Part shown: positions 1-11,085 of the stretch, one piece after another
Layout: every line of letters begins with the position of its first letter
Position numbering within the stretch: position 1 is the first letter of the stretch
Assembly (NCBI GenBank): GCA_963580455.1
Contig: OY756967.1
Location: 15,150,501-15,214,500, forward strand
Direction: 5' to 3'
Source of the DNA: Euonymus europaeus
Lineage: Eukaryota; Streptophyta; Magnoliopsida; Celastrales; Celastraceae
Length of the DNA stretch: 64,000 nucleotides
The notes under the pieces: generated by a model
What the model was told of the DNA's origin: nothing
Databases searched by the model: none
What the model saw: only the letters and a program-made list of their open reading frames with translations
Translations under genes and position numbers: made by a program

Positions 1-2530
1 ACTCAAATGTTCAACAGAGAAAATCATGACTGCAAGTCAACCTTTCATATTCTACAAAAAAATCCAGAACCGAAGCCATATTAGCAATTGTGAACACATT
101 CGACTACCTTTGAGGTATGTATCCCTATCTGTTTCAGTTATTTTTTTTACGAATTTGTATGTAGGTTGTGTGTTTAGTGTTTAAGGATGACATTTCTTGC
201 TTCCTCTTCCTTTTTTTTCTTTTTTGCATCATAATTGAAAGATGTTTCATGGTCTTTCTACTTGTTAAGTGGTCGTGCCATCATGTTCATATATTTGTTT
301 GCTTGTGCCTAGCATTTAACTGGTCGTGCCTGTTTATTTCGTCTCTTTGCGTTGTAAATGATCATGCCATCATTTTAATTGGTTGTGCCTATATAAACTA
401 GTCTTGCTTGATTTTTTTATTGTGCGAACTTGTTCACTAGTCATGCCTGGTTTTTTTTGCTCATGTCTGTCATTTAACTGGTCGTGCCTGCTTTGTAAAT
501 GGTCGTGCCATCATGTCATCTGGTCGTGCCTATTTTTTACTGGGAGTGCCATAATTTTCTCCGGTCGTGGCATAATTGACCTTTTTTTGTGTATATTAAT
601 CATGAATTATATCATTGATGAGGAGGATCATTTTATTGCAAAGGTTACAATTTTTTCAAATATATCACATGTCATTGCACAAATAAGAGATAGTTTAAGT
701 GATAATCAACTCGAGCTATTTAGGAGGACATGCTTCGACATTTTCCTAGATGTTGGTGATCTTTCTATATTAGGACAGTTGATACATCAGCTCCTATTAA
801 GACGGGCTGAATCCTCTGCTGTTGATTCTGATTGAATTTTAAGATCGCGAATCGGCGGACATCTTTTGGTATTACAGATTTTACCCTCATAACCGGTTTA
901 GTTTGTAGGGATGTGCCAGAAATTGGTTCTTTAGTTGATATTGATATACATAAGTTGAGGGATATATGGTTTGATGGAATTGATAAGATTTTGAGACATC
1001 AGTTGGAGGTCTATTTCTCTCGTATGTGCAAAAGGAATGTCCAGGATGATGAGGAGGCGGTGAAACTAGCTCTTGTGTATTTTCTAGAGTTTATCCTACT
1101 TGCTAAGGAGGGACATAGGTTTATAGATGATAAGTGGCTTCAATTGGTTGACAATTTGGAGGAATTCAACAACTATCCATGGGGACGGTGAACTATGAAT
1201 GAACCGTTGCCTCACTTGCAAGAATAATGGTCAATCGTGTGGAGAAGAGAAAGAAAAGACAACAAAGAAGGAGCAGTACTGTGTTTATGGTTTCCCTATG
1301 GTCCTCCAGGTATTATTTTTATAATATTTGTATATTTTATGGTGAACTTTTTTATTTCAAACTAATAATGTTGTTATTGATTTTAGATATGGTCATATGA
1401 AGTTGTTCCTCATATCGGTTCGTTGTACGCATCAAAAATAAGGGATGGGATTCCTCGATTACTCAATTGGAGCAGCCCCTACACACCAGATTGGAAAGAA
1501 CTCTTACAGAATGTATTCCAACAAGCCAAGGTAAAAAAATTGATTTTTTTTTAATATTTATGATGATTCTTATGGACAAATTATTGAGGTGCTAATGCTT
1601 GATACTATATGTTGCAATAGCTACAAGTACACATTATGCTACCTGCAAATGAGGTTGACATGGAGCAGGAGTACTGGATCACCATGAGCAACATGGTGGG
1701 AAAGAGAGCAATGAAAGAAGATAATGATTTTGCAGTTGATTCGAGTGATCACACAGCTTCAGTGGAGCAGTATTCTAATGCATATGGTCACACTGAACCT
1801 GTGGAGCAATCCATTGATGCAGATTATGAGGTTGTTCATGATGTGAATGTGAAGCTTGATAATTTGAAGAAACAGGTTCATGAGGGAAGCTTGATTAGTG
1901 CACTTAAAGCAGAATTTTTATATACTATGAAAAACTTTATTGACGGGGGTGAAGCAGTTAAATACCCAATTCCAGTTTTAGTTACTCATGTGGGGGTGCA
2001 GACGGAAGCGGATGAGGTTGATGGTGATGTGGTTGGAGGGAATAATGTAAAGGGTGGGGTTCCTGTTTCAATTGTTGATGTGGGTATGACGACTGATGCT
2101 GATGAGGTTGAGGGTGGTGTGGTTGGAGGGAGCAATGTAGATGGTGGGGTCGATGTAGAGTTTATAGAGTGTGTGGAGGATGAGGCTGAGGGTGGTGTGG
2201 TTTTAAGGGAACAAAAATGGCGGTTGCTGAGAAGGTAGACAATGTAGATGCTGCGGAGGAGGAAAATGTAGAGATGGTGGAGGAGGAAAATGTACAGATG
2301 GTGGAGGAGGGAAAGAATGGCAGTACTGTGGTAGAGGGTGAGGCTAATGCCCCTGTTGATGATGCAGAAGAGCAGAGAGACCTTGATTTCTTGCATACTA
2401 GTCTAAGCTCCATGGCTTCTTTTACCCCAGTTGGAAAGGGTAAAGATTTTTCCGGGGTCGAGGTTGTGACAGCATCAAAATTCTCTCAAGCTCTAGAAGG
2501 GGGTATTAAACCCTATGTGAGGAACAAATA
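1..2530 (+). pseudogene. DUF1985-type N-terminal part of the MULE-borne Ulp1-like gene
   Basis: Visible exons include 1-114 (donor at 115), about 600-1311, about 1386-1531 (ends QQAK, donor GTAAAA) and 1621 to about 2530. The segment at 600-1190 resembles the DUF1985 domain of plant Ulp1-like transposon proteins, with motifs such as QLELFRRTCFDIFLD and SFGITDFTLITGLVC. A frameshift near 835 separates the two halves. The exon at 1386-1531 reads WSYEVVPHIGSLYASKI, also typical of this family. The part after 1621 is acidic and low in complexity, with a 90-bp imperfect repeat (around 2008 and 2098) encoding a Gly/Val/Asp-rich stretch and a 27-bp repeat near 2252. A second frameshift lies near 2217, and the reading ends at a stop around 2530. 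The C-terminal protease half resumes after the inserted solo LTR. Confidence 0.7.
270..571 (+). repeat. TGGTCGTGCC word cluster 1 (first visible intron of Ulp1-like gene)
   Basis: About ten copies or close variants of TGGTCGTGCC occur in 300 bp, for example at 270-279, 321-330, 479-488, 500-509 and 521-530, with variants near 359, 380, 438, 541 and 562. Spacing is irregular (about 20-50 bp) and the spacers are T-rich and unrelated. The cluster lies in the intron that starts at 115. The adjoining exons lack the word. Confidence 0.9.
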
Positions 2531-2615
2531 GAAGCGCGCGTTGAAGCCTTGACCTTTGAAAAGGACACCATTTACATCTCCATCCTATAAGAAAAGGAAA
2601 ACAATTGATCTCAAT

Positions 2616-5249
2616 TGTTGCAACCGGTTTTGCGAAAAGGATTCTTAATAAAATAATAGAAGTCGCCACCAATTGAATATGTGCAATTGGTCACCATGAA
2701 AAATATAATTTTGGTCTACGAAAAATCCAGAAAAAGGGTAAGTGAGTTTGTTACGTATGGGGAAGGTGTAAGGCACCCCACAACGCCTGTTTAAAAAACG
2801 GTTGCCAACTTAACTTTTATTATCCCATTAAATGATTTTTCCCGAAAATATTAATCATAACGTATGTAAAATGCAATAATTATATAAATTATCCAATAAT
2901 TATATAAATTATACAAAAATTATATAAGATAAAAATAATGTTTTGAGAAATATAATAGCTATATAGAATAAAATAATTTAAGTAAATATATGGTTATATC
3001 AAAATAAAATAAAATGAACTTATAAAAAATATATATATATAAACTATATTCAAATATAATAAAATAATTTTATAATATATATAAAAACTATATTAAAAGT
3101 CTTAATATTGAGGTTTATGGGGCTTTTCCATCCAATGGTCAAATTTCCCACGAAACACTCTCACCTCAAGAATCTTTCCGAAGGTACATCCAATGCATTT
3201 TCCCAAATAGATTTCATCGTAGGTAAAAAATTTTAATATAATTTTTATATTATACATAAGTTTAAAATAAAGTAAAATAAAATATAAATAGTAATAAATA
3301 ACTTAAAGTAAAATAAGAATAAAAATAGAAATGAAGCCAAAATGTAAATATAATACAAAAATGAAAATAACGTAAAATATTATATAAATACATAATGATA
3401 ATATAAAGTTAATAAAATAAAATAAAATAATAATAATAACAATACGAAAATAGAGCAAAAATATACATATATATATATATTTAATAATAATGAAAGTAAA
3501 ATAAGGTATAGATAAATAAAGATAAAAACAAAATGAAAATAAATAAAGGTAAAAATAAAATAAGAAAAAATGTTGGGAACCAAATTTATTTTGTGGAGAC
3601 TATACGATATTAAATTATCGCAAATCCCCCAAACAAAGATATTAAAATATTAAATCACATAATTAACACATAAATCAAACAATCATCAAATCGATTATTC
3701 AATTCACATATAACATATTTCAAATAGCATCAACATATAAACACATTTCAAATAGCATATTAACAAATATTAAAAAAATGATGAACAACATGCAATTTCG
3801 GTTCCCATTTTTTTATTAGCAATTGAATACTTCAACCATGTTATTGAATTACCATGGCTGAAAATTTTATAATCAATTGCTTTTGGGATACAATCGACAT
3901 ACGGAATATCACATGCAAAATAATGTCAACACACAATATTTTCCAAATCTAATGGACATAAAACAAAGCCCCAATATTTCATATAACCCCTTGGCCCATC
4001 AAAACAGTTCATTCCAAGTCATCAAAGCAAACCCAATTTCTTTTAAACTTAAATAGCCTTAAGCCCAAACAACATAAATTACACATAGCAAGTCCATTAC
4101 AATTCTTTGAACACATGATTCTGGCATCAACCGTTATTAATTTAAATTCCCAAGTTTCAACAAAACAAACTATTCCAAACCCAGAAATTGAATCCTAAAC
4201 CAAAACACAGCATCACGTTTTCAAGGAAATCAACCAAGCCAATTTTCATCTTTCATGGAATTTGGAAATGAAAACATGCATCCATGGGAACAAATTATAA
4301 TCGGTTTATCAAAACTCCATGGCACAAAGCATCAACAGATCATACAAAATTCAAATCGAAAACTAGCAACCCAAGTACACCAGCAATTATCCGGACAGCC
4401 AAATAATCATCCATTTTAGAACCTATATCACAAACATTGACAGAAAAATCATGGGAGATCACAAGTGTTCTTCATCTGGCAATACAAGCCCTCCGAACCT
4501 GATCAATGAAAACCCCTTTAATCAATCACAGAATCGCAAGTACAAACACCAGAAAAATTCCGAAGAAGAAGGAAAAAACAGAGGCCAGAAATTCTCCACA
4601 AATTCCCCAGAAAATCCAAAAGCAAGAAGAAGAAAGAACACTCAAAAATTTCCAGAAAACTCACTTTCTCTTCCCCGAAATTCCCTCCAAAAAAAAGTCC
4701 CCCAAATATATGGCCGAGCCCCCTTTTTATACCATGGAACTCCTCCTTCTCCTCCACCAAATCAGAATCACCCATAACTTCTTTACTTTCTTGCCTAAAC
4801 TCCACCTAAAATCAATCCCCAATATCTCTCTTTTTTCGGAAATTCATTCCTCCTCTGAAACTTTCCTTTTGCCCTTGATCTTTTTCCTTTCTGGCATCTC
4901 TCTCTCCTTGACTTCTGGCGCCTCCTTATTCTTTCCATTTCCTTTACCGGCCAACGACTTTCTTCCTCATTTTTCGGCACCTATTTCTCTCTATATTTCC
5001 TTCCCCAGCGCCGACCTCTCTCTTTCCTTTCTACTCTGCGTTTCTTTTTCTCTTTTTTTCCTAGGGTTAATCAAGTTTATGTGCTGGGCTTTTTATTTAA
5101 TCTCATGGGTAAAGAAGCTTGAGATGGGCTTTGACTGTTGGGCCGGTTTTGATTTATTTTGTATTAATGATTTTCTTACTGGATCAGTTAATTAGGGCTT
5201 ACATGACTTATTGGGCCTTAATGGTTTGCACAAAAATTGGGGTACAACA
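2616..5249 (+). mobile_element. Solo LTR, Ogre/Tat-like, 2634 bp
   Basis: The segment begins TGTTGCAACCGG and ends GGGGTACAACA, an inverted TGTTG/CAACA end. It is flanked by a perfect 5-bp target duplication, TCAAT (2611-2615 and 5250-5254). No protein domain is present. A conserved-looking stretch near 2660-2810 (GTCGCCACCAATT, GGTGTAAGGCACCCCAC) resembles the start of Ogre/Tat-type Ty3-gypsy LTRs in other plants; this assignment is from memory of the family. Positions 2820-3580 are very AT-rich, and 4730-5060 are pyrimidine-rich after a TATA-like TTTATACC near 4726, consistent with plus orientation. It interrupts the MULE Ulp1-like gene, so it is younger than the MULE insertion or arrived within the moving element. 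Confidence 0.75.
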
Positions 5250-5254
5250 TCAAT

Positions 5255-6541
5255 GTTAAAGATATCTCAAGTAAAAATATTATAAAATTGGACTTGAAGA
5301 GGAAGTGGCCAGTATAATGGGCAAATGATTTCCTTGCATTCATGTAAGATAGGTCTTGGGATGGAGAAAACTTAAGTTGGCCAACATGTTCAGTAAATAA
5401 ACAGTGGTTCATGGATGCCGTCAAGTTAGACGGATGGTTAACAGACCAGGTAAACATACATTTTTATATATAAATTTTCCTGGTTGTGCATGTTAGTTAA
5501 ATGGTCGTGCCTGTTGTTTTTTTTTTCATGCCTTTTTTTGCTGGTCATGCCTATTGTTAAGTGGTCGTGCCTGCTAGTTAGTTGGTCGTGCCTGTTAGAT
5601 GGTTGTGCCTATTTGTTTGTTGGTCGTGCATGTTGTTAGTTAAATGGTCGTGCCTATAATTATTCTGGTCATGCCTATTAGTTTAAATGGTCGTGCCAAT
5701 ATTAGTTTGCATTACATGTGTACTAACATGTAATCTATAATCTTCATATAGGACCTTGATGTAGCCATGTACCTGATTAGGAAAAGAATGGGCGAAGTTC
5801 CCAGATTGTTTTAAGAGAGATTGTGTGGTCCTAGACTACCTATTCTTTGTAAGTTACACACTATCATTCGTACTTTATTTTTTTTTATATGCACATTTTT
5901 TTTGTATCCTGCTTTATGTATATTCCCATGATTGCAGACCAGGATACAGGAGAAGTTTGAGTTGTTCAAGTCAAAACCGAATGATGTTGCCAATTGGGAC
6001 AAGGATAGCATATTTTTATACTATGTTTGTGGGGCTAATTCCAACTGAATTTGTTGCTTGGGCAGTGGCATAGTTTATTTATTTTCCAGCAAATTTCAAC
6101 AACAACCACTGGGTTGTCGTGGAATTGGTAATGGAAAAGAAGACCATTCATGTGTACGACTCACTGCCCAGTGTCACAAGTAGTGCTACATTGAAGACCC
6201 TTTTTGATCCCTTGACCAAAATGGTTCCATATATTTTGCATTCCACTGGTTTGGGGGATGGATTGTTTCCTCCATGGAGATTGCAATGGATACCTTCATG
6301 CCCTAGACAAACTAGAGGGTAATTTTCTATACCATGAATAGTTAAAAATATTCAATTAACTATTATGCATGCTGAAACTTATATTATGTTTTCATTGCAG
6401 AGGAGATTGTGGCATGTTTGCCCTAAAATTCATTGAAGCATTGATAGCTAATCTGCCAATAGACATTATTGAACAAGGGGACATGAAATTCTATAGACAA
6501 AAGTTTTGTTCAGAGGTTTGGGGACATGAGTTTATAATGTG
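5255..6541 (+). pseudogene. Ulp1-like C48 cysteine protease domain (MULE cargo)
   Basis: This is the C-terminal half of the Ulp1-like gene, a SUMO-protease-type papain-like cysteine peptidase. Exons with good splice signals are about 5255-5449, 5752-5848, 5938-6318 and 6401-6541. The catalytic triad is readable: His in NNHW (6107-6109), Asp in VYDSL (6158-6160) and Cys in GDCGMF (6408-6410). Joining 6318 to 6401 gives the expected RGGDCGMF context. It is broken by an in-frame stop near 5810 and a frameshift between the LYYVCG segment (about 6025) and the FNNNHW segment. The gene stops at 6539-6541. Retained catalytic residues with a broken frame suggest fairly recent decay, or that the true exon structure differs slightly from the one drawn here. 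Confidence 0.75.
5481..5697 (+). repeat. TGGTCGTGCC word cluster 2 (Ulp1-like intron 5450-5751)
   Basis: Ten copies or one-to-two-base variants of TGGTCGTGCC occur in 217 bp (for example 5502-5511, 5562-5571, 5583-5592, 5645-5654, 5688-5697). They fill most of a 302-bp intron with a clear donor (CAG|GTAAAC at 5450) and acceptor (ATATAG at 5751). Spacers such as TGTTAGTTAA recur but are not conserved in length. Confidence 0.9.
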
Positions 6542-6601
6542 ATTTTTTTTCATGATATATGTGTATTATATAATGTAAACTGTAAATTATATAAATTTAA
6601 A

Positions 6602-6819
6602 TGGTCTTGCATTTTTTTAATGGTTGTGCCTGTTAGTTTAACTGGTCGTACTTGTATTTTCAACTAATCATCTCTGTATTTTAATTGGTCGTGCCTGCTA
6701 GTTTAACTAGTCATGCTTGCATTTTACTGGTCGTAAGTGTATTTTACTGGTCGTGCCTGTATTTTACTGGCCGTGCCTCTATTTTACTGGTCGTGCCTGC
6801 TAGTTGAACTGGTCGTGCC
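6602..6819 (+). repeat. TGGTCGTGCC word cluster 3 (downstream of Ulp1-like stop)
   Basis: About ten copies or variants follow the end of the protease gene (for example 6686-6695, 6748-6757, 6788-6797, 6810-6819), several joined by the spacer TGTATTTTAC. This is noncoding DNA between the two convergent MULE genes. The orientation is the same as in clusters 1 and 2, sense to the Ulp1-like gene. Confidence 0.85.
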
Positions 6820-7019
6820 TGTATATAGAAACATTATCAGTACAATTACATATATATTACATACAATCATAGACTAACAATAAGGAATAACACTGACAGT
6901 TTGCATTACAAGCAACACTATAAAAGGTAATGTTTAACAGTTCGCATTACAAGGTAAATGTTTAACAGTTTGAATCGTCAGTCACTGTTATTATACCTGA
7001 CCAATTGAGGCTACTGGCT

Positions 7020-9407
7020 CCTTACAAGTCTATCGATTATAGCCAATTTTTTTACAACTTCCACGTCTTCTAATTGCTACGGATTCACCGACGGATGGTA
7101 TTCTTCTATGTTTTTGCCTCCCCCAAGTCTTCTCGTATCAGGTGGCAATAACCTTCGATCTTCACTTGCACGTCGATGGTCTTCAATTGGTACTGTGTTA
7201 TTCGGTTTAGCATAAGCTACCATAATTGCCTCATTTGTATAGTAGCGTGAACACATGGATTGTTGATTGATGTTGCGTGTTCTACACGCAGTTAATGTAT
7301 GAACGCAAGACAATTGTTGCAACTAAAATTTCCTGCAGGTGCATGTTCTGTTGTGGAGATTCACCTCTCCACCACTAAATCCATCCCTCACATAAAACTG
7401 AATATGATTAATTGGTTCAACGGACATACGCTGTGCCTTGTCAATTCGCTTTCTCAACTTCTTATCAATTTTCTTACAAAGTTAGGTTGTAATAGAAGCT
7501 TTTTTAGTCCGACGCTCATGGAACCATCTCTGAAGTAAAGATCTTAGAAGGTCAACCAACATTGTAATTGGAAGACATCGTGCTTCTCTCAATACAACAT
7601 TCAAACTCTCAGCAATATTCTTTGTTAGTATACTGTACCCCCTACCTGGAAAATGTGCACGAGACCACCTTTTGAATCCAGCATCAACTAAATAACGATG
7701 CGCCCTGCCATCTTGAAACCCACGCAATTGTCTCATTAGATGTTCAAATTTTGAAACACAATATACCTTCGCTTCTTAAAAATAAATAGGGAAGACACTA
7801 TCATCAATATTTTTTGCTTTCATGTTTTGGCTTAATGTGGTGTATACAGTGCCCATGGTATGACTCGGGAAAATCCAAAGCGACGACCCTCTCATTGTTG
7901 TTATGTCATCTGATATTGTTGCCAACTCCGAGTAATCTTTAAGACCAATAGCTGATCTTAGTATTTCCATGAACCATTCCCAAGCTGCATTATTCTTTGA
8001 ATCTCCCATTCCAAAAGCAACCGAATAAATTTTATTGTTGCCTTCTAAAGCAGCAGCCACAAAGAGTGTGCCCATGTATTTTCCCTTCAAGTGAGTATCC
8101 TCAACAGCAATGACGCATCTCATTGAACTACAAAACCCTCTCAACGATGCTCCAATACCAAGGAAAAAATATTTAAACTTGAAATCATTATCAAACTCTA
8201 TATGAGTTACTGTACCATGGTTATTTTTCTCTAACATTGCACAGTAATGTGGAAAATACGAGAATGATAATTCTGGGGATCCTCTTACCGCTTCCAAAGC
8301 AAATTCCCTAGCACTCCAAGATTTTTTGTAGCTTATATTTTCAACAAAATCTTTCCTTACGCTGTCGACTATGTCTTTCGACCGATAAGTATGACCAACC
8401 CCTTCAAATTTAGTCCAATGACCTTTCTAAATGCTTGTCTATGACTTCATTGATAAGGTCCAAAGAACACTTATGATTGCCATTAAACCTTGTTATCTTA
8501 AACAACTCTGAATCTTTCAATTTTATTGCTTTCAAGCGCCAATCACAACCCATATCAATACATTTGACCACATATAGAGTTTTCGTTGATTTCAAGACAT
8601 GAAACATTTTGTTCGCATAGAATACATAATTATATTTTTCTGTAATTCTTTCTTGTACATATAAATCTGACCAACTGCAACATGACCACCAGATGAGCTA
8701 CTAATACTGTTGCTCGCAACAACACCAGAAGGCCTAATAGAATTTGAGCAATGATTCCTTTGATCCTGTGCCGCAAAAGTGGATTGATTATGTGACTGTG
8801 GTTCCCTGTCATCAAATGGATTTTCCCACTCTTCACCATGAAGACCCTGGTTATCATCGTCATTAACCCCATCAATATCATCGTTACCAGTATTTCGAAA
8901 GTCAAAATCAGAGAAGCGAAAATTGTTATAATTATTAACCCTCTTGTCATCACCATCGTCGTGTGCTACAAATTTACTTGCAAATTATGGCAACTCAGGA
9001 GAAAGAGAACCAACGTTTGGTGCAACAAATGTTTGATGCCTCATTGGAACATAGCTAGCATCTTGTGAGACAAACTGATAACTCGCTCTCTGCTTCGTTG
9101 TTACGCACAGTGGAGTACCAGGTTTAACTGGATGATCATTTTGCCTCCAGAAAAATTGCAAGTCACGTTCATTCTGAAGCTCCATCGGTTCCATTTTGAA
9201 ATGTGTATTCTAGACAAACTTCATCACCAAATCGAAGGAATTAAAATCGACTTCAATCAACAGGTATATGAGTTTTACAAATTCAGCATATGTTATTGCC
9301 TTAGACACAATTACACCCAGACTTCTCCCGCCCTTAAAAATGTGCATGCCCCTACAATTTTCCCACTCTCCACCATATAACAAAACAAAATCAATCTCAA
9401 AAGGCAT
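7020..9407 (-). pseudogene. MULE transposase (MURA-type), decayed
   Basis: Read on the minus strand from 9407, the order is: an N-terminal segment starting MPFEIDFVLLYGGEW; a variable Asp/Asn-rich linker; a zinc-finger-like DNA-binding part (8607-8410, CIDMGCDWRLKA then FNGNHKC); the MULE transposase core (8297-7776); a segment with RAHFPGRGYSILTKNIAESL (7736-7482); and a SWIM-like zinc finger remnant LSCVHTLTA (7310-7080). The usual VDGTHLKGKY motif of the core reads VEDTHLKGKY here, so the first catalytic Asp appears to be Glu. The next motif reads ISDDI. Stops or frameshifts separate the blocks (near 9207, 8990, 8607, 8400 and 7770). It is convergent with the Ulp1-like gene. Function would be cut-and-paste transposition; this copy is very probably dead. 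Confidence 0.85.
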
Positions 9408-9466
9408 TCATGCAAACATAATAAGATATCAGAATAAAATTAATAAATTCAATGGATAATAAAAAT

Positions 9467-9600
9467 GCACGACCACAATAATTATTGGCATGACCACAAA
9501 AATCAAAGTTCTACTAACTTTAAAAATGGCACGACCGAATTACTAAACAAGCATGACCAACAAAAATCTGAGCGACCAACAAAAATCTGAGCGTCCAAAC
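9467..9600 (-). repeat. TGGTCGTGCC word cluster 4 (upstream of transposase, inverted)
   Basis: Reverse-complement copies of the word (GCACGACCA, GGCATGACCA, GGCACGACCG, GCATGACCAA, GCGACCAAC twice) lie directly upstream of the transposase reading frame. The word is therefore again in the sense direction of the gene beside it, here on the minus strand. Copies are fewer (about six) and more degenerate than in the other clusters. Confidence 0.75.
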
Positions 9601-9859
9601 TTATAACATGGATACAATCTAGTTCATGCCATATACTATTTACGAATCATTCTCGCCTAGAATATGTCAAGCACCCACAAATGATTTCATCGGAAATAGC
9701 TCATACGTAATAAGTAGATATACAACACATTCAGCTAGCAAATGAACTTACTTGAAAGAAAAACTCTGCCGAAAAGAAATGCAAGGCGGCTGTTTTGATC
9801 TATGTATGGATTGAAAACGAAGAATGTGTCGTAGAACTCAAAACCCAAAGTAATAAATT

Positions 9860-9999
9860 TTGTTCGATTTTATTCTGCCACAAAAGGGTATTCTAGTCAA
9901 GGAAAAGGTAAAAGTGGTCATGAATGTAATTTTTTTAGGACAAGGTCATTTTTCCAAAATGTTTTGTCTAAAAAATAATTTCTCTGAAATTCCCAAAAA
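9860..9999. repeat. Presumed right terminal region of the MULE
   Basis: This is the last stretch before Athila B LTR sequence resumes at about 10000. Read inward from the end it starts GGTTTTTGGGAATTTCAGAG, a plausible MULE terminal inverted repeat. The left partner and the 9-11-bp target duplication lie outside the window, so the exact end is not proven. Confidence 0.45.
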
Positions 10000-10797
10000 C
10001 CATCCTAACCTATCACACATAAGTCCCATAGGTCAAAAAGGCATTTAGACAAGTTTTCCCTTCAAAAATTGACTAAAAATCATAAAACCCGAATTACTGG
10101 AACTATTCAAAATAGCAACTTATTTTAATTTCACAGAGTTCAATTCTCAATGGATTTATGTGCATGAGTACTTGTTGGAAAGATATGGATGTCTACTTCA
10201 AACGTTGACCCGAAAGTGCTTGCGCAGATTGTTTAGTGACAGTTTTGACTTTCTTCTTTGGCCGTCCAGATGGTGAACAGAACCATCCAAACGGGAATGC
10301 TTGAAAACACCTCTGTCCGCCTTTCTTCTTGAAGTGTCCGGACGCCTTCTGATATGCGTCCGGACGGTTGATAGTAAAGTCCAATTTTGCAGCTCTTTTA
10401 TGACTTTTCTTCGATATTCGATCCCGATCATTCCGGAGCCTACAAAAACCATTCAAACAAGTCATAAATGATTGAAATATACTAAAACAAGTGTCAAAAC
10501 AACTTTTTGGTTGATAGAACCAAATCCGACACACTAAAAACCCAAATTCTTAAGAGATAGCATTTCCACAACTTCTAACCATTATGCCCGAAACTTGGAT
10601 TTCACATCTCTAAGCTACCAAACCAACTTGAACCACTACAAAACACTTAAAATGACTATGTCAAATTGTTAAATTGTGCATTGGTTCATTAACACGAATT
10701 TCGGCAACTCAAACCTAAAATGTGATTTTTCACCATTGAAACTCAACTTTTTTACTTTCAAAACTCCACAAAAATATGCAAAATACCATCCCAGTCA
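10000..10797 (-). repeat. 3' LTR of element B, truncated by the MULE
   Basis: It matches the 3'-part of 27798-29421 (from about 28548) through to the shared end ATACCATCCCAGTCA. The match stops at about 10000, where MULE sequence begins. The small open frames at 10193-10534 lie inside LTR sequence and have no recognisable product. Confidence 0.85.
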
Positions 10798-10845
10798 CAA
10801 CCCCAAACTAGCTTTTTGCTAGTCCTCGAGAAAAATATAGCAAAA
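10798..10845 (-). other. Polypurine tract region of element B
   Basis: Read on the minus strand the sequence is CTCGAGGACTAGCAAAAAGC followed by TAGTTTGGGGTTG, then the LTR start TGACTGGGATGG. A CTCGAGGAC...AGTTTGGGG block just before the 3' LTR is characteristic of Athila/Tat-group elements. Confidence 0.7.
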
Positions 10846-11085
10846 ATCAATTGGGATGAATTTTGGGAAAAAAATTTACTTTTAAACCAATTTTTCTAGA
10901 ATATTAGTGACTGTAAGCATGCATTGACAAGTTTTTCCCTATGTTTAACCCTCAAAACGAACACATGATAAAGATCCAAGGAAGCATAAGTCTCAACCAA
11001 GTTTTGATTTTAACTAAAAGGATTGCTTCATTCTGAAACTGAACTATTCTCATATGTGTGTGTGCGTGACCACTTGGAACATTCA
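10846..11085 (-). other. 3' untranslated internal region of B, left of nested element A
   Basis: AT-rich sequence without coding potential. It was continuous with 20710-21499 before element A inserted. The last bases (ACATTCA, 11079-11085) recur at 20708-20714. Confidence 0.5.

Larger units (their letters stand above)
1..9999. mobile_element. Mutator-like element (Kaonashi/Ulp1-MULE type), right part, decayed
   Basis: Two convergent genes define the element: a plus-strand DUF1985/Ulp1-like protease pseudogene (1-6541) and a minus-strand MURA transposase pseudogene (about 7020-9407). MULEs that carry Ulp1-like C48 protease genes are known in plants as Kaonashi elements. The left end lies outside the window. 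The right end is placed near 9993-9999 because the Athila B LTR sequence resumes at about 10000 and matches the other LTR copy from about 28547 onward; this is inference. The element therefore inserted into the 3' LTR of element B. It is interrupted by a solo LTR (2616-5249). Frameshifts and stops in both genes suggest that it is no longer autonomous. Confidence 0.8.

Noticed and set aside
3380..3583. Open frame rich in Phe/Leu/Ile on the minus strand
   Set aside because: Low-complexity AT-rich DNA inside the Ogre-like solo LTR. The hydrophobic protein is a composition artefact. The same applies to 51189-51422 and 51761-52054.
4451..5195. Overlapping open frames on both strands of about 100-230 codons
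   Set aside because: They lie in the pyrimidine-rich part of a solo LTR, overlap in several frames and contain no domain.
270..6819. TGGTCGTGCC clusters as a CRISPR array
   Set aside because: The repeats are only about 10 bp, vary in sequence and spacing, lie in spliced introns of a plant MULE, and have no cas genes nearby.
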